A program made the position numbers and the translations under genes. Below are positions 37,336 through 46,267 of a stretch of DNA of 64,000 nt, piece after piece. The notes beneath the pieces are model-generated. The model was not told where the DNA came from. It saw only the letters and a program-made list of their open reading frames with translations, and made no database searches. Origin of the DNA: Pseudomonas poae (GTDB lineage Bacteria > Pseudomonadota > Gammaproteobacteria > Pseudomonadales > Pseudomonadaceae); the NCBI GenBank assembly GCA_004000515.1, contig CP034537.1:6407501-6471500 (forward strand), in the 5' to 3' direction. Each line of letters begins with the position of its first letter. Position 1 is the stretch's first letter.

Positions 37336-39105
37336 ATGACCATGACCGAACAGCTGAATGCATTGGGCTCTATCCTGGCTCAAGGCAGTTTGCACAGCTT
37401 GTTCCAACCGATCATCTGCCTGTCCGAACGGCGCATTCTCGGCTATGAAGCCCTAAGCCGCGGTCCGTCCAACAGCCCGTTGCACTCCCCCGTCGCCTTG
37501 TTCTCGGTGGCTGGCCAGGCGGGACGCCTCAGTGAACTGGAAATGGCGTGTCGCGAAAGCGCCTGTCGACGTTTCAGCGAGCAAAAGCTGCCGGGCAAGC
37601 TGTTCCTGAACGTCTCGCCGGAATCCCTGATGGAAACCGCCCATCAACCGGGACGTACCCTGCAATTGCTGCATGACTACGGCATTCCTCCAAGCCAGGT
37701 AGTGATCGAACTCACTGAACAAACCCCCACCGACGATTTCGACCTGCTGCAAACCGCACTGCACCACTACCGCAACATGGGCTTCTCGATCGCCCTGGAC
37801 GACTTGGGCGCCGGCTATTCCAGCCTGCGCTTGTGGTCAGAACTGCGGCCGGACTACGTGAAGATCGACCGACACTTTATCGACGGCATCCATCAGGATG
37901 CGCTCAAGCGCGAGTTTGTCGGCTCGATCCTGCAAATCGCCAAGGCGTCACGCGCGCAGGTGATCGCCGAGGGCATCGAACTGCCTGAAGAGTTGGCCGT
38001 GTTGACCGAAATGGGGGTGGACCTGGTCCAGGGCTATTTGCTGTGTCGTCCACAAGAACATCCGCCGCAGGAAGTGCGCCAGATGCTGCCCAAGCCCGAC
38101 AGCGCCAACGTAGCCCTGAGTGATGAAGGCAGCGACCTGAGCGCCCTGCTCAACGAGCAACCGGCGATGGACCAAGACACCGCCACCGCCCAGGTGCTCG
38201 AGGCGTTCCGCCGCCAGGCCAACCTCAACTCCTTGGCGGTGCTGGATGGCCGTGGCCAACCGGTCGGCATCGTGCACCGGCATTCGCTGTCGGACGCGCT
38301 GCTCAAACCGTTCGCCACCGACCTGTTTGCGCGAAAACCCATCAGCCGCTTGATGAGCACCGACTTCCTGGCGGTGGAACTGAGCCAATCGCTGCAACAG
38401 GTCAGCCGGCTGCTCACCAGCCGTGCGCGGCAACGCATCGAAGAAGATTTCATCATCACGCTAAACGGTGATTACTTGGGCCTCGGCCGGGTGATCGATG
38501 TGCTCAAGCTGATCACCGAACTGAAGATCCAGCAGGCGCGCTACGCCAACCCACTGACCCTGCTGCCAGGCAACGTGCCGATCCAGCAATGCCTAACGCG
38601 GTTACTGCAACAGCAACGCGAGTCGGTGATTTGCTACGTGGATATCGACAGCTTCAAGCCATTCAACGATATCTACGGTTATGGGCGCGGGGATGAGGTG
38701 TTGCTGTGCCTGGCACAGTGCCTGAACGACCGGGTAGACCCCAGCCGCGACTTTGTCGGGCATATCGGCGGAGATGATTTCTTACTGGTGCTGGGCCCGC
38801 AGGATTGGCGCAAGCGACTCAACCAGTTGCTGGATGACTTCCATACCCAATGCCGACGCTTCTACCGCGCCGAGCACCTCGAGGCCGGCTGCTTCGTGGC
38901 ATTGAACCGCCAGGGCGTGCGCCAGGAATTCGCGCTGCTGTCACTGTCTATCGGCGTGGTGCATTTATATCCACAGGCCTGTGGACAACTCGATGCCAGC
39001 CAATTGGCAGAATTGGCGTCGCAGGCCAAGCATCATGCCAAGGACATGGCCGGCTACAGCATCCATGTGATCGACAGCATGGACGCGCTGCCCCAGGCAC
39101 TTTAG
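37336..39105 (+). CDS. c-di-GMP protein with EAL, CBS pair and GGDEF domains
   Basis: A 589-aa cytosolic protein, domain order EAL (about 18-255), CBS pair (about 275-400), GGDEF (about 405-589). The EAL domain keeps EAL (residues 37-39), the NVSPESL and ELTEQTP metal-binding segments, ALDDLGAGYSSL and VIAEGIE, so a working phosphodiesterase is likely. The GGDEF site reads GGDDF near residue 478, which may be active or GTP-binding. CBS domains usually sense adenine nucleotides. It follows prc as in PAO1 (PA3257-PA3258, from memory). ATG 37336 and ATG 37342 are both possible starts. Confidence 0.9.
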   Translation: MTMTEQLNALGSILAQGSLHSLFQPIICLSERRILGYEALSRGPSNSPLHSPVALFSVAGQAGRLSELEMACRESACRRFSEQKLPGKLFLNVSPESLMETAHQPGRTLQLLHDYGIPPSQVVIELTEQTPTDDFDLLQTALHHYRNMGFSIALDDLGAGYSSLRLWSELRPDYVKIDRHFIDGIHQDALKREFVGSILQIAKASRAQVIAEGIELPEELAVLTEMGVDLVQGYLLCRPQEHPPQEVRQMLPKPDSANVALSDEGSDLSALLNEQPAMDQDTATAQVLEAFRRQANLNSLAVLDGRGQPVGIVHRHSLSDALLKPFATDLFARKPISRLMSTDFLAVELSQSLQQVSRLLTSRARQRIEEDFIITLNGDYLGLGRVIDVLKLITELKIQQARYANPLTLLPGNVPIQQCLTRLLQQQRESVICYVDIDSFKPFNDIYGYGRGDEVLLCLAQCLNDRVDPSRDFVGHIGGDDFLLVLGPQDWRKRLNQLLDDFHTQCRRFYRAEHLEAGCFVALNRQGVRQEFALLSLSIGVVHLYPQACGQLDASQLAELASQAKHHAKDMAGYSIHVIDSMDALPQAL

Positions 39106-39473
39106 GCCTCGGCAGACTCCGGGTACTCGTATTCAAACACCCGCACCACCTCGGAGGCGTGCCAGGACGCGGCGGCCACGCCATCGGACGGTCCGCTGAA
39201 ACGCCCAAGGCGCTCCACACACTCAAAGAAACCGGTACGCGGCAAGCGGCTGGCGCCTTGGCTGATCACCAAGGAGCTGCGCAGCGGCTGCTCGGCCTTG
39301 GCGTCCAGCGCTGCCAGGTGTTCCAGGGCGGCAGCCAGGGTTTGCATGGCGGGCGTGGGGAACTGCAGGCGCTCCAGCAGCGCGCGGTAGGTCAGCAGAT
39401 GGCGCTGGCGGCGCGCCTGGTCCAGTTCGTTGAGTAACCCGTCCCAGTGTTGACGGCTGATACGTAGGCTCAA
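39102..39473 (-). CDS. conserved protein of unknown function paired with an HTH gene
   Basis: A 123-aa protein. The N-terminal half is helical and charged (RQHWDGLLNELDQARRQRHL); the rest includes LRSSLVISQGASRLPRTGFF and an acidic tail. No signal peptide or membrane segment. Its start overlaps the HTH gene stop by four bases, so the two are co-translated. Its last 4 bp overlap the end of the EAL gene tail to tail. A toxin/antitoxin-like arrangement is possible but nothing in the protein points to a toxin fold. Confidence 0.65.
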   Translation of the reverse strand: MSLRISRQHWDGLLNELDQARRQRHLLTYRALLERLQFPTPAMQTLAAALEHLAALDAKAEQPLRSSLVISQGASRLPRTGFFECVERLGRFSGPSDGVAAASWHASEVVRVFEYEYPESAEA

Positions 39474-39808
39474 GATTCATCCCTCCAACCTGCAACGCCC
39501 AATTCCCAGGCCAAGCTGCGGCGGATCGCGGCATCCGGCTGGCGTTCACCACTTTCGATCAATGCGAGGTACGAAGGGCTGATGCCCACCGTGCGGGCCA
39601 GGGCTTCAATGGCCAGGCCTTTGGCTTCGCGCAAACCACGCAGGTCCGCCAGCGGGCGCAGGTCCTGTGGCGGTGCGGCTTGGGCGGTAGAAGAAGGTGC
39701 TTGAGTCGGTGGTTGCTGACCGGCAGCTTTTAGCAGCGCCTGGTACTGATCCCATGGCAACACCGCGTATTCGGGCTCGCCGTTCCGTGAAATTATCTGA
39801 ATATCCAT
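39470..39808 (-). CDS. XRE-family helix-turn-helix protein
   Basis: A 112-aa DNA-binding protein. The N-terminal 30 residues (MDIQIISRNGEPEYAVLPWD, YQALL) resemble the Phd/YefM-like lead found in some antitoxins. A proline/glutamine linker follows, then a Cro/CI helix-turn-helix (LADLRGLREAKGLAIEALAR, TVGISPSYLALIESGERQPD). The start at 39808 gives the cleaner N terminus. The gene overlaps the following unknown gene by ATGA. Likely self-regulated, as such pairs are. Confidence 0.78.
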   Translation of the reverse strand: MDIQIISRNGEPEYAVLPWDQYQALLKAAGQQPPTQAPSSTAQAAPPQDLRPLADLRGLREAKGLAIEALARTVGISPSYLALIESGERQPDAAIRRSLAWELGVAGWRDES

Positions 39809-39900
39809 GACTGCCCCGTAGGATAACAACACTTACTAAGTAAGCTCTTTCCTTAGGAGTGTAATCCTAACAGCCACAAAGGTCGCAGGGGATATCCGCG

Positions 39901-40359
39901 TCATCCATTTTTTTGCGGGTTTTCCTTGGCCAGTAAGGCCGGTGTCGCAGGCAAACGTTCCACCACTGCGAGCTTTTCCGGGCGCTGCGCGTCACGCCAC
40001 GCACGAAAGGCGCTCAACTCACCGTCCAGGGTCTTCATGACCCACGCCAGTACAGCAATGTCATCGAGCATGCCGAACACCGGGATAAAATCCGGGATCG
40101 CGTCAATCGGGCTGAGGAAATACATCAACCCCGCCACAACCGAGATCAGCGCCTTGGGGCTGATAGCCCGGTACTCACCGCGCCAGTAGGCCAGGCACAG
40201 GGCCTGCAACAGTTTGAGATCGTCCTTGAGCTTGCCCAGCCGGCTGCCCTGGTTAGAGCTCTTGGCGGCGACGGCAAACAGCAGGGTTGGCAAACGGCCA
40301 CGGCCAAGCAAGCGTGCGGCCATGGGCAGGAAACGGGTGAAATTGAAGGGTGGTTTCAT
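39901..40359 (-). CDS. YkvA family protein (DUF1232)
   Basis: A 152-aa membrane-associated protein with the DUF1232 core near residues 70-105 (LMYFLSPIDAIPDFIPVFGM, LDDIAVLAWV), a hydrophobic hairpin with the SPIDxIPDFIPxxGxLDD motif. The basic N terminus is likely cytosolic. Function unknown across the family. It is on its own, upstream of the HTH pair on the same strand with a 92-bp gap. Confidence 0.85.
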   Translation of the reverse strand: MKPPFNFTRFLPMAARLLGRGRLPTLLFAVAAKSSNQGSRLGKLKDDLKLLQALCLAYWRGEYRAISPKALISVVAGLMYFLSPIDAIPDFIPVFGMLDDIAVLAWVMKTLDGELSAFRAWRDAQRPEKLAVVERLPATPALLAKENPQKNG

Positions 40360-40596
40360 TCGTCACTCCAGTTCCAGGCGGTCGAAAATGTTATCCACAC
40401 AAATTGTGGATAACCTTGTGAACAGAGCCCCTTTGCAGGCTGAAAGCCACGGTTTACAAGGCCTGCAGTTAGATCGGGCGTTTTTTGCGCACATAAAAAA
40501 AACCCAAGATTTCATTGACTTGGCGTTGATGTGCGGCTACCCGTACTCGAGTGTTATATCAGACTGTTACCCGCCACGGACGTTCGGTTGGATTCA

Positions 40597-40730
40597 TGTA
40601 GTGAGCGGGCTTGCCCCGCGCTGGGGGGCGAAGCCGCCCTAAATCCAGGCACCTCGGTCGTTCTAAGACACTGAGGCGGTCTTATTGGGGCGGCTTCGCC
40701 ACCCAGCGCGGGGCAAGCCCGCTCACTACA
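40597..40730. repeat. large REPIN of a different REP family
   Basis: A 134-bp inverted repeat with arms of about 45 bp (tgtagtgagcgggcttgccccgcg at the left; its complement at the right) and a 40-bp centre. Each arm also contains gggcgaagccgccc-type sequence. The tgtagtgagcgggcttgcc core differs from the tgtgggagctggcttgcc family elsewhere. Most of the 435-bp gap 40360-40794 is taken up by this element and a terminator. Confidence 0.85.
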
Positions 40731-40751
40731 AGACCCGTCACTGCAGAAACA

Positions 40752-40779
40752 ACAACGCCCCGTCGAGACGGGGCGTTGT
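40752..40779 (-). terminator. terminator of the FKBP gene
   Basis: ACAACGCCCCGT / ACGGGGCGTTGT, 12-bp stem with CGAG loop, 16 bp after the FKBP stop codon; the minus-strand side continues TTTCTG. Confidence 0.75.
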
Positions 40780-40794
40780 GTGTTCAGGCGCCGA

Positions 40795-41535
40795 TTACTT
40801 CTTGGCGGCTGGTGCTGCAGGTGCGTCAGGGGCTTCAGCCTTGGCTGGGTCCTTGATGGCCAGCAGTTCCAGGTCGAATACCAGCACGGAGTTGGCTGGA
40901 ATCGCCGGGCTCGGGCTCTGAGCGCCGTAGGCCAGGTCGGAAGGAATGTACAACTCGACCTTCTCGCCGACGTGCATCAGTTGCAGGCCTTCGACCCAAC
41001 CTGGGATCACACCGCTGACCGGCAGGTCAATCGGGCTACCGCGATCCACGGAGCTGTCAAAGGTAGTGCCGTTGGTGAGCTTGCCGGTGTAGTGAACAGT
41101 CACGACATCAGTCGGCTTAGGCTGTGCGCCGTCGGCTTTCTTGACGATCTTGTACTGCAGGCCGGAAGCGGTGGTGACGACGCCGTCTTTCTTGGCGTTG
41201 TCTTCGAGGAATTTCTTGCCGGCGGCTGCCGACTCTTCGCTCATTTTGGTCATGCGTTCTTCAGCACGTTTCTGCAGTGCTGCAAACGCTTCAACCAATT
41301 CGTCGTCTTTGAGCTTCTGCTCTTTTTTGCCGACGGCATCTTCGATGCCTTGGGCTACTGCTTTGGAATCCAGGTCATCCATGCCTTCTTGGGCAAGGCT
41401 CTTGCCCATGTTCAGGCCGATGCCGTAGGAAGCCTTCTGCGCCGGGGTTTTCAGCTCTACGCTGGTCTGCGAATCACAACCCGCAAGTACCAGGCTAACC
41501 AGGGCCACCGCCGCCGCCAACCGATGCTGTTTCAT
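40795..41535 (-). CDS. FKBP-type peptidyl-prolyl isomerase lipoprotein (Mip/FklB-like)
   Basis: A 246-aa lipoprotein. Signal peptide with lipobox LAGC (cysteine about residue 20), long helical dimerisation region (about 30-125, charged heptads as in Mip/FkpA), then an FKBP domain with VHYTGKLTNGTTFDSS, IPGWVEGLQLMHVGEKVELY and IPANSVLVFDLELL. A low-complexity AEAPDAPAAPAAKK tail ends it. It speeds proline isomerisation in periplasmic proteins and may act as a chaperone. The start at 41535 follows AAGGAAATAGC. Confidence 0.92.
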   Translation of the reverse strand: MKQHRLAAAVALVSLVLAGCDSQTSVELKTPAQKASYGIGLNMGKSLAQEGMDDLDSKAVAQGIEDAVGKKEQKLKDDELVEAFAALQKRAEERMTKMSEESAAAGKKFLEDNAKKDGVVTTASGLQYKIVKKADGAQPKPTDVVTVHYTGKLTNGTTFDSSVDRGSPIDLPVSGVIPGWVEGLQLMHVGEKVELYIPSDLAYGAQSPSPAIPANSVLVFDLELLAIKDPAKAEAPDAPAAPAAKK

Positions 41536-41781
41536 GCTATTTCCTTGTTCATGCGCCAAAAGGGCAATCGAATAAAGTCGCGAGCTTATCAGGCGGCCAC
41601 GACCAATGGCTACCGGCATCTGAGCAGGAGTTTTCCGATAAGTTCACGTGTTTAAAAGCATTTTCATTCATGATGAGGGCCCGCGACGGATCGCGGGACA
41701 GCCCTGACAGCGCTCATGGCCACTTGCCGCACCTGTGGCGTGGTGGCATAACAGCGCTACAACTCGACAAGGATAGTTATC

Positions 41782-43593
41782 TTGCGCATTTTTTCCCGTG
41801 TTTTATTCCTGATATTCACGCTGCTGGGCATCGCCCTGGCCGTGGTGATCTATTACACCCTCAACCCCAAGCTGCCGGACTACGTGCCCGTGGAGCAGGT
41901 GCACTACCAGGACCAATGGAGTGCCGCAGACCGCCAGACCTACTACTTCACGCCCCAGGGCACTCAGGTAAAAGGCCTGCACTACAACTGGTTCACCGCC
42001 CTGGAACTGCCGTTTTCCGAGCAACGTTTTGCCACTCCGCAATACCTGGCGCGCTTCGGTTTCCTGGTGGACCCCAAGCAAGTCCCCACGACTCAAAACC
42101 CCGGCAACCTGCCTGTGGGTTTCGCCCGGCATAAGAATGCCGGCAGCAATGCCGAGTACCTGGACATCACCTGCGCCGCCTGCCACACCGGCGAGTTGCA
42201 TTTCAAAGGCCAAGCCCTGCGTGTCGACGGCGGTTCGGCCCAGCATGTGCTGCCATCCAGCGTTCCTACCTTGCGCGGCGGAAGTTTCGGCCAGGCTTTG
42301 GTTGCCAGCCTTGCAGCGACTTATTACAACCCGTGGAAGTTCGACCGCTTCGCCCACGCGGTGCTTGGGCACGACTACGACGATCACAACAAGCAGCAAC
42401 TGCGCGAGGACTTCAAGCGGTCGCTCAACCAGTTCCTCAAAGTCGCCTGGAACGACACCCACCGTGGCCTCTACCCCACCGAAGAAGGCCCCGGCCGCAC
42501 CGACGCGTTCGGCCGCATCGCCAACGCCAGCTTTGGCGATGCGATTTCGCCGGACAACTATCGCGTCGCCAATGCCCCAGTGGACTACCCACACCTGTGG
42601 GACATCTGGACCTTCGACTGGGTGCAATGGAACGGCTCGGCCCAGCAGCCCATGGCCCGCAACATCGGCGAAGCCCTCGGCGTCGGCGCAACCCTGACCT
42701 TCTTCGACAACGCCGGCCAGCCGCTGCAGGGCGACGCGCGCTACCCTTCCAGCGTGCGAGTGCGCGACCTCAACCTGATCGAAGAAACCCTGCAACGCCT
42801 CAAGCCGCCGACCTGGCCAGAGGACCTGTTCGGTGCCATCGACAAGCCCCTCGCCGCCCAAGGCCGTGCGCTGTTTACTGAGAACTGCGCGGGCTGCCAT
42901 GTGCCCAGCGTCACCCAGGAAAACGGCCGTCCGGTACAACAGCTGAAAATGCTGCCAGTGGACTACATTGGCACCGACCCCGGCACCGCCAGCAACATCG
43001 CCGACCAACGCTACGACCTCAGCGCCCTGCAATGGGACCCGGCGGAATTGGCCAAGCTCAATGTCGACCTCCACCCGACACCGACCGAGCCTCTGGACCT
43101 GAAGAAAATGTCGGTGGCCAAGGGCCTCGCCTACGTCACCGCCTTTGTCGAAGAGCACGCCTACCGCGCCGCGGGTGTAACGCCGAGCGGACGCCCAAGC
43201 CTGGACGGCTTCGGCCTGCCCATCGGCGTGCGCGAACTGCGCGCCTACAAGGCCCGCCCATTGGCCGGCGTGTGGGCTACCCCGCCGTTCCTGCATAACG
43301 GTTCGGTGCCGACGATCTACCAGTTGCTCTCGCCCCAGGACGAGCGCAGCACCACCTTCTATAAAGGCACCTTCGCCTACGACCCGCGCCACTTGGGGTT
43401 TGAAACCGGCGCGTTCAAGAATGCCTTCCTGTTCGATACCAAGATCACCGGCAACCACAACAGCGGTCACGAATTCCGTGCTGGCAAGCAGGGCAACGGC
43501 GTGATCGGCCGTGGCTTGCTGCCGCAGGAGCGCTGGGCGCTACTGGAATACCTCAAAGTGCTGGGCGGCCCGCTGGAGCAACAACTGCCATGA
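41782..43593 (+). CDS. membrane-anchored di-haem cytochrome c peroxidase-like protein
   Basis: A 603-aa protein with an N-terminal membrane anchor (IFSRVLFLIFTLLGIALAVV) and a periplasmic catalytic part. Two c-type haem motifs are present: CAACH (about residues 131-135) and CAGCH (about 369-373). A C-terminal segment reads PLAGVWATPPFLHNGSVPTI, the ligand loop seen in the large RoxA/di-haem peroxidase relatives. Length is almost double that of classic CcpA (about 330 aa). The start is a TTG after AAGGATAG. Its stop overlaps the start of the catalase-like gene (ATGA), so the two form an operon for peroxide or organic substrate oxidation. Confidence 0.85.
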   Translation: MRIFSRVLFLIFTLLGIALAVVIYYTLNPKLPDYVPVEQVHYQDQWSAADRQTYYFTPQGTQVKGLHYNWFTALELPFSEQRFATPQYLARFGFLVDPKQVPTTQNPGNLPVGFARHKNAGSNAEYLDITCAACHTGELHFKGQALRVDGGSAQHVLPSSVPTLRGGSFGQALVASLAATYYNPWKFDRFAHAVLGHDYDDHNKQQLREDFKRSLNQFLKVAWNDTHRGLYPTEEGPGRTDAFGRIANASFGDAISPDNYRVANAPVDYPHLWDIWTFDWVQWNGSAQQPMARNIGEALGVGATLTFFDNAGQPLQGDARYPSSVRVRDLNLIEETLQRLKPPTWPEDLFGAIDKPLAAQGRALFTENCAGCHVPSVTQENGRPVQQLKMLPVDYIGTDPGTASNIADQRYDLSALQWDPAELAKLNVDLHPTPTEPLDLKKMSVAKGLAYVTAFVEEHAYRAAGVTPSGRPSLDGFGLPIGVRELRAYKARPLAGVWATPPFLHNGSVPTIYQLLSPQDERSTTFYKGTFAYDPRHLGFETGAFKNAFLFDTKITGNHNSGHEFRAGKQGNGVIGRGLLPQERWALLEYLKVLGGPLEQQLP

Positions 43594-44756
43594 TGATTCG
43601 ATCCCCCTACGACCGACCTTCCCTGCTCGCCCGCCTGTGGCTGCGCATCGGTGCATTTCTCGGCAAGACTCTGCTGTGGCTGCTGGGCCTCGGCCTGCTC
43701 GGCTGGCTGGGCGCCACTGCCTGGTACGCCTGGCAGCACAGCGGCCCGGTGTCGCCCAATGAACAGGTTCCATCCGGTGAAGCGGCGATGACCCAGGGCA
43801 TCATCCAGACGGCGGTGCGCATCGTTGATCAGCATCGCGAAGGCACGCGCTACCTGCGCGATGCTCACGCCAAGGCTCATGGTTGTGTGAAAGCTGAAGT
43901 CAGCGTGCTCACCGGTCTCGACCCTGCATTGCGCCAGGGCGTATTCGCCGAACCGGGCAAGACCTGGCAGGCAATGATGCGGCTGTCCAACGGCAACGCC
44001 TACCCACAGTTCGACAGCATCCGCGACGCCCGAGGCATGGCGATCAAGCTACTGGACGTACCGGGCAAGCAGTTGCTGGCCGATCAGCAAACGCGTACAG
44101 AACAGGACTTCGTGATGTTCAGTCATCCGAACTTCTTCGTCAGCGATGTGGCCGAATATGCGCAGAACATCGGCGCTCAGGCAGATGGCAAAAAAGTGCT
44201 GGCGTTCTTCCCCAAGGTCGACCCGCGCAGTTGGCAAGTGCGTCACTTGTTTATCGCCCTGGCAACCTTGGCACCCGCCCCGGCCAGTCCGACACAGACC
44301 ACGTACTTCTCGGTATCGCCCTACAAGTTCGGTGCGGCCAACGCCAAATTCCGTGTCGCCCCAGACCCACAAAGCTGCCCGGAATACGCGCTGCCCAAAC
44401 AGAACCAAGACCTGCCGAATTTCCTGCGCAGCGCCTTGAATCAACAGCTGTCCACCGACCGCGTAGCTGCGTGTTTCGTGTTGCAGATCCAACGGCAAAA
44501 CCCGCAGAAGTTCATGCCGATCGAGGACACCAGCATTGAATGGAAGGAAAGCGATGCGCCGTATGAAACGGTGGCCAAGATAAAAATCCCGGCCCAGGAC
44601 TTCGATACTCCAGAACAAAACCTGGCGTGCGATAACCAGTCGTTCAACCCGTGGTTCGGCGTCGCGGAACACCGCCCCATCGGCGGTATCAACCGCTTGC
44701 GCAAGGCGGTGTACGAAGCGGTCAGCGATTACCGCCACAGCCGCAACGCGCCGTAA
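43590..44756 (+). CDS. catalase-family haem protein, membrane-anchored
   Basis: A 388-aa protein. One membrane helix near residues 24-48 (LLWLLGLGLLGWLGATAWYA), then a catalase-type beta-barrel core without the C-terminal flavodoxin-like domains. The distal-histidine segment is DAHAKAHGCVKAEV, followed by MMRLSNGNAYPQFDSIRDAR and the asparagine region DFVMFSHPNFF. The C-terminal RKAVYEAVSDYRH carries the proximal Arg/Tyr pair. Relatives range from small catalases to peroxygenase-like enzymes. Paired by four-base overlap with the di-haem peroxidase gene. Confidence 0.85.
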   Translation: MMIRSPYDRPSLLARLWLRIGAFLGKTLLWLLGLGLLGWLGATAWYAWQHSGPVSPNEQVPSGEAAMTQGIIQTAVRIVDQHREGTRYLRDAHAKAHGCVKAEVSVLTGLDPALRQGVFAEPGKTWQAMMRLSNGNAYPQFDSIRDARGMAIKLLDVPGKQLLADQQTRTEQDFVMFSHPNFFVSDVAEYAQNIGAQADGKKVLAFFPKVDPRSWQVRHLFIALATLAPAPASPTQTTYFSVSPYKFGAANAKFRVAPDPQSCPEYALPKQNQDLPNFLRSALNQQLSTDRVAACFVLQIQRQNPQKFMPIEDTSIEWKESDAPYETVAKIKIPAQDFDTPEQNLACDNQSFNPWFGVAEHRPIGGINRLRKAVYEAVSDYRHSRNAP

Positions 44757-44866
44757 AGAGTGCGTAACAATGGGCCCGGCGCCGTAAGGTTTGCGTCGGG
44801 TCTATTGAGCCGTTTTCATACTGCCTCTACCGTGAATTCCTACCCCACAACCCGTAGGAAATCACC

Positions 44867-44983
44867 GTGGAAAGCTCAACCCTCGGCATGCTCGTACTGA
44901 CCATCATCGCCGTATTCGGCACTGCGTCTTTTGCTTCGAGCACTTGGCAACGCGCCAGACACGCAAGAAAAAAAACCAAGTAG
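44867..44983 (+). CDS. small single-pass membrane protein (38 aa), predicted
   Basis: GTG start at 44867 after AGGAAATCACC, ending at TAG 44981-44983. The peptide begins MESSTLGMLVLTIIAVFGTA, a hydrophobic helix, and ends in a strongly basic tail (QRARHARKKTK), the positive-inside pattern of small membrane proteins. It lies 110 bp after the catalase-like gene and 3 bp from the end of the convergent MFS gene. Unsupported by any family I know. Confidence 0.45.
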   Translation: MESSTLGMLVLTIIAVFGTASFASSTWQRARHARKKTK

Positions 44984-44986
44984 CCG

Positions 44987-46267
44987 TCACGCCTTGCTGT
45001 CGGGCGTCGGGTCGCTGATCACCAGGTCCTCAGGGATCTCATCGACCCGTGGATCGAGCACCGCCGCCATGGCACCCATCGGATGTTCCGGCATGGCGAC
45101 GTGATGCAGTGGCGCACCTTCGACCAGGTATTCACCGGTGACGTGCTTGGGTTGCACGCGCCAGATCAACAGCAGCGAGCAGGCCGAAAACAGCATGTAG
45201 AACGCGCCGTGGCCGTAACTGTTCATCAACGCGCCACTGAGCATCGGACCCAGGCTGGCACCGATGCCGTGGGTGGCGAGCATCATCGCGCTCAAGGGCA
45301 CGCGGCGCGGTTGTTCAACATTGTCATTGGCCAGCGCTACCGCCAACGGGTACAGGGTGAACAGCAGCAAACCGCTGAGAAAACCAAACACCAGCAACAG
45401 CGCGTATGGCAGTTGCACCAGCCCCCACAACGGAATCACCAGCAGCCCTAATGCGAGCGCACAAAAGCGAATCAGCCGGGAACGGTCAATGCGGTCGGAC
45501 AACCAGCCAATCGGCCACTGGCCACACAGCCCGGCAAAGATCGACACCGCAACAAAGGTACTGGCCTGGGCGGTACTCAAACCGTTGCGCGTGGCGAACA
45601 CCGGAGCCAGGGCGTAAAACGCACCGATCATCAGGCCGGTGACAAACACCGTGGTCAACGCCTGGGGCACTCGTCGCCAGAAGAATCCGACTTCCAGTGG
45701 CGCCGCCACCAATTTTGCCGGGTGCAAACGCTTGGTCATGGTCACCGGCAACAGGCAGGCGGCGAAGCAGATCGCGACAATGATCAACGGTTTGAAATCC
45801 AGCTCCGGGCGCCAGATCAACACGCCCTGCCCCAGCATCAGGCCCAGGGACACCGCCACCATATAGCCGGCGAACACGGCGCCGCGCTGGTTGTTTTCCG
45901 CCTGCTCGTTGAGCCAGCTTTCGATGACCATGTACTGGTTCATCATCACCAGCCCCATCACAAAGCGCAGAACCAGCCAGAACTCCAACTGCTCGAACAG
46001 CACATGCAGCAACACGATGATGGTGGCCACACCCGCGCAGGCCACATACGAGCGCACATGCCCCACCCCGGCGATCATGCGGTGGCCGAATTTGGCGCCG
46101 CACACCATGCCCCCGTAATACGCGGCCGTCAGCGCGCCGATCCACAGTTCGTTGATGCCCTGGCTGCTCAGGCGCAGGCCAATAAAGCTAAAGAACAGCC
46201 CGTTGCCGGTGAGCATCAGAATGGTCGCGCTGTACAGCGCGGGGAAGGTCAGGAAAGTCAGGTTCAT
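44987..46267 (-). CDS. MFS transporter (YcaD-like)
   Basis: A 426-aa transporter with twelve predicted helices. Landmarks are GLRLSSQGINELWIGALTAA at the first loop, RFVMGLVMMNQYMVIESWLN and the second-half motif GQWPIGWLSDRIDRSRLIRF. Family members carry sugars, drugs or organic acids; the substrate here is unknown. Its start overlaps the LysR stop by four bases (ATGA), so they are co-transcribed and the regulator may control transport. Confidence 0.85.
   Translation of the reverse strand: MNLTFLTFPALYSATILMLTGNGLFFSFIGLRLSSQGINELWIGALTAAYYGGMVCGAKFGHRMIAGVGHVRSYVACAGVATIIVLLHVLFEQLEFWLVLRFVMGLVMMNQYMVIESWLNEQAENNQRGAVFAGYMVAVSLGLMLGQGVLIWRPELDFKPLIIVAICFAACLLPVTMTKRLHPAKLVAAPLEVGFFWRRVPQALTTVFVTGLMIGAFYALAPVFATRNGLSTAQASTFVAVSIFAGLCGQWPIGWLSDRIDRSRLIRFCALALGLLVIPLWGLVQLPYALLLVFGFLSGLLLFTLYPLAVALANDNVEQPRRVPLSAMMLATHGIGASLGPMLSGALMNSYGHGAFYMLFSACSLLLIWRVQPKHVTGEYLVEGAPLHHVAMPEHPMGAMAAVLDPRVDEIPEDLVISDPTPDSKA

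Noticed and set aside
40597..40730. possible insertion sequence ends or integron-like element
   Set aside because: The inverted arms carry REP-type core sequence and there is no transposase between or near them.
41803..43470. 555-codon open frame on the minus strand
   Set aside because: It lies wholly opposite the di-haem peroxidase gene, whose haem motifs and family sequence are clear. Low-complexity translation is typical of GC-rich shadow frames.
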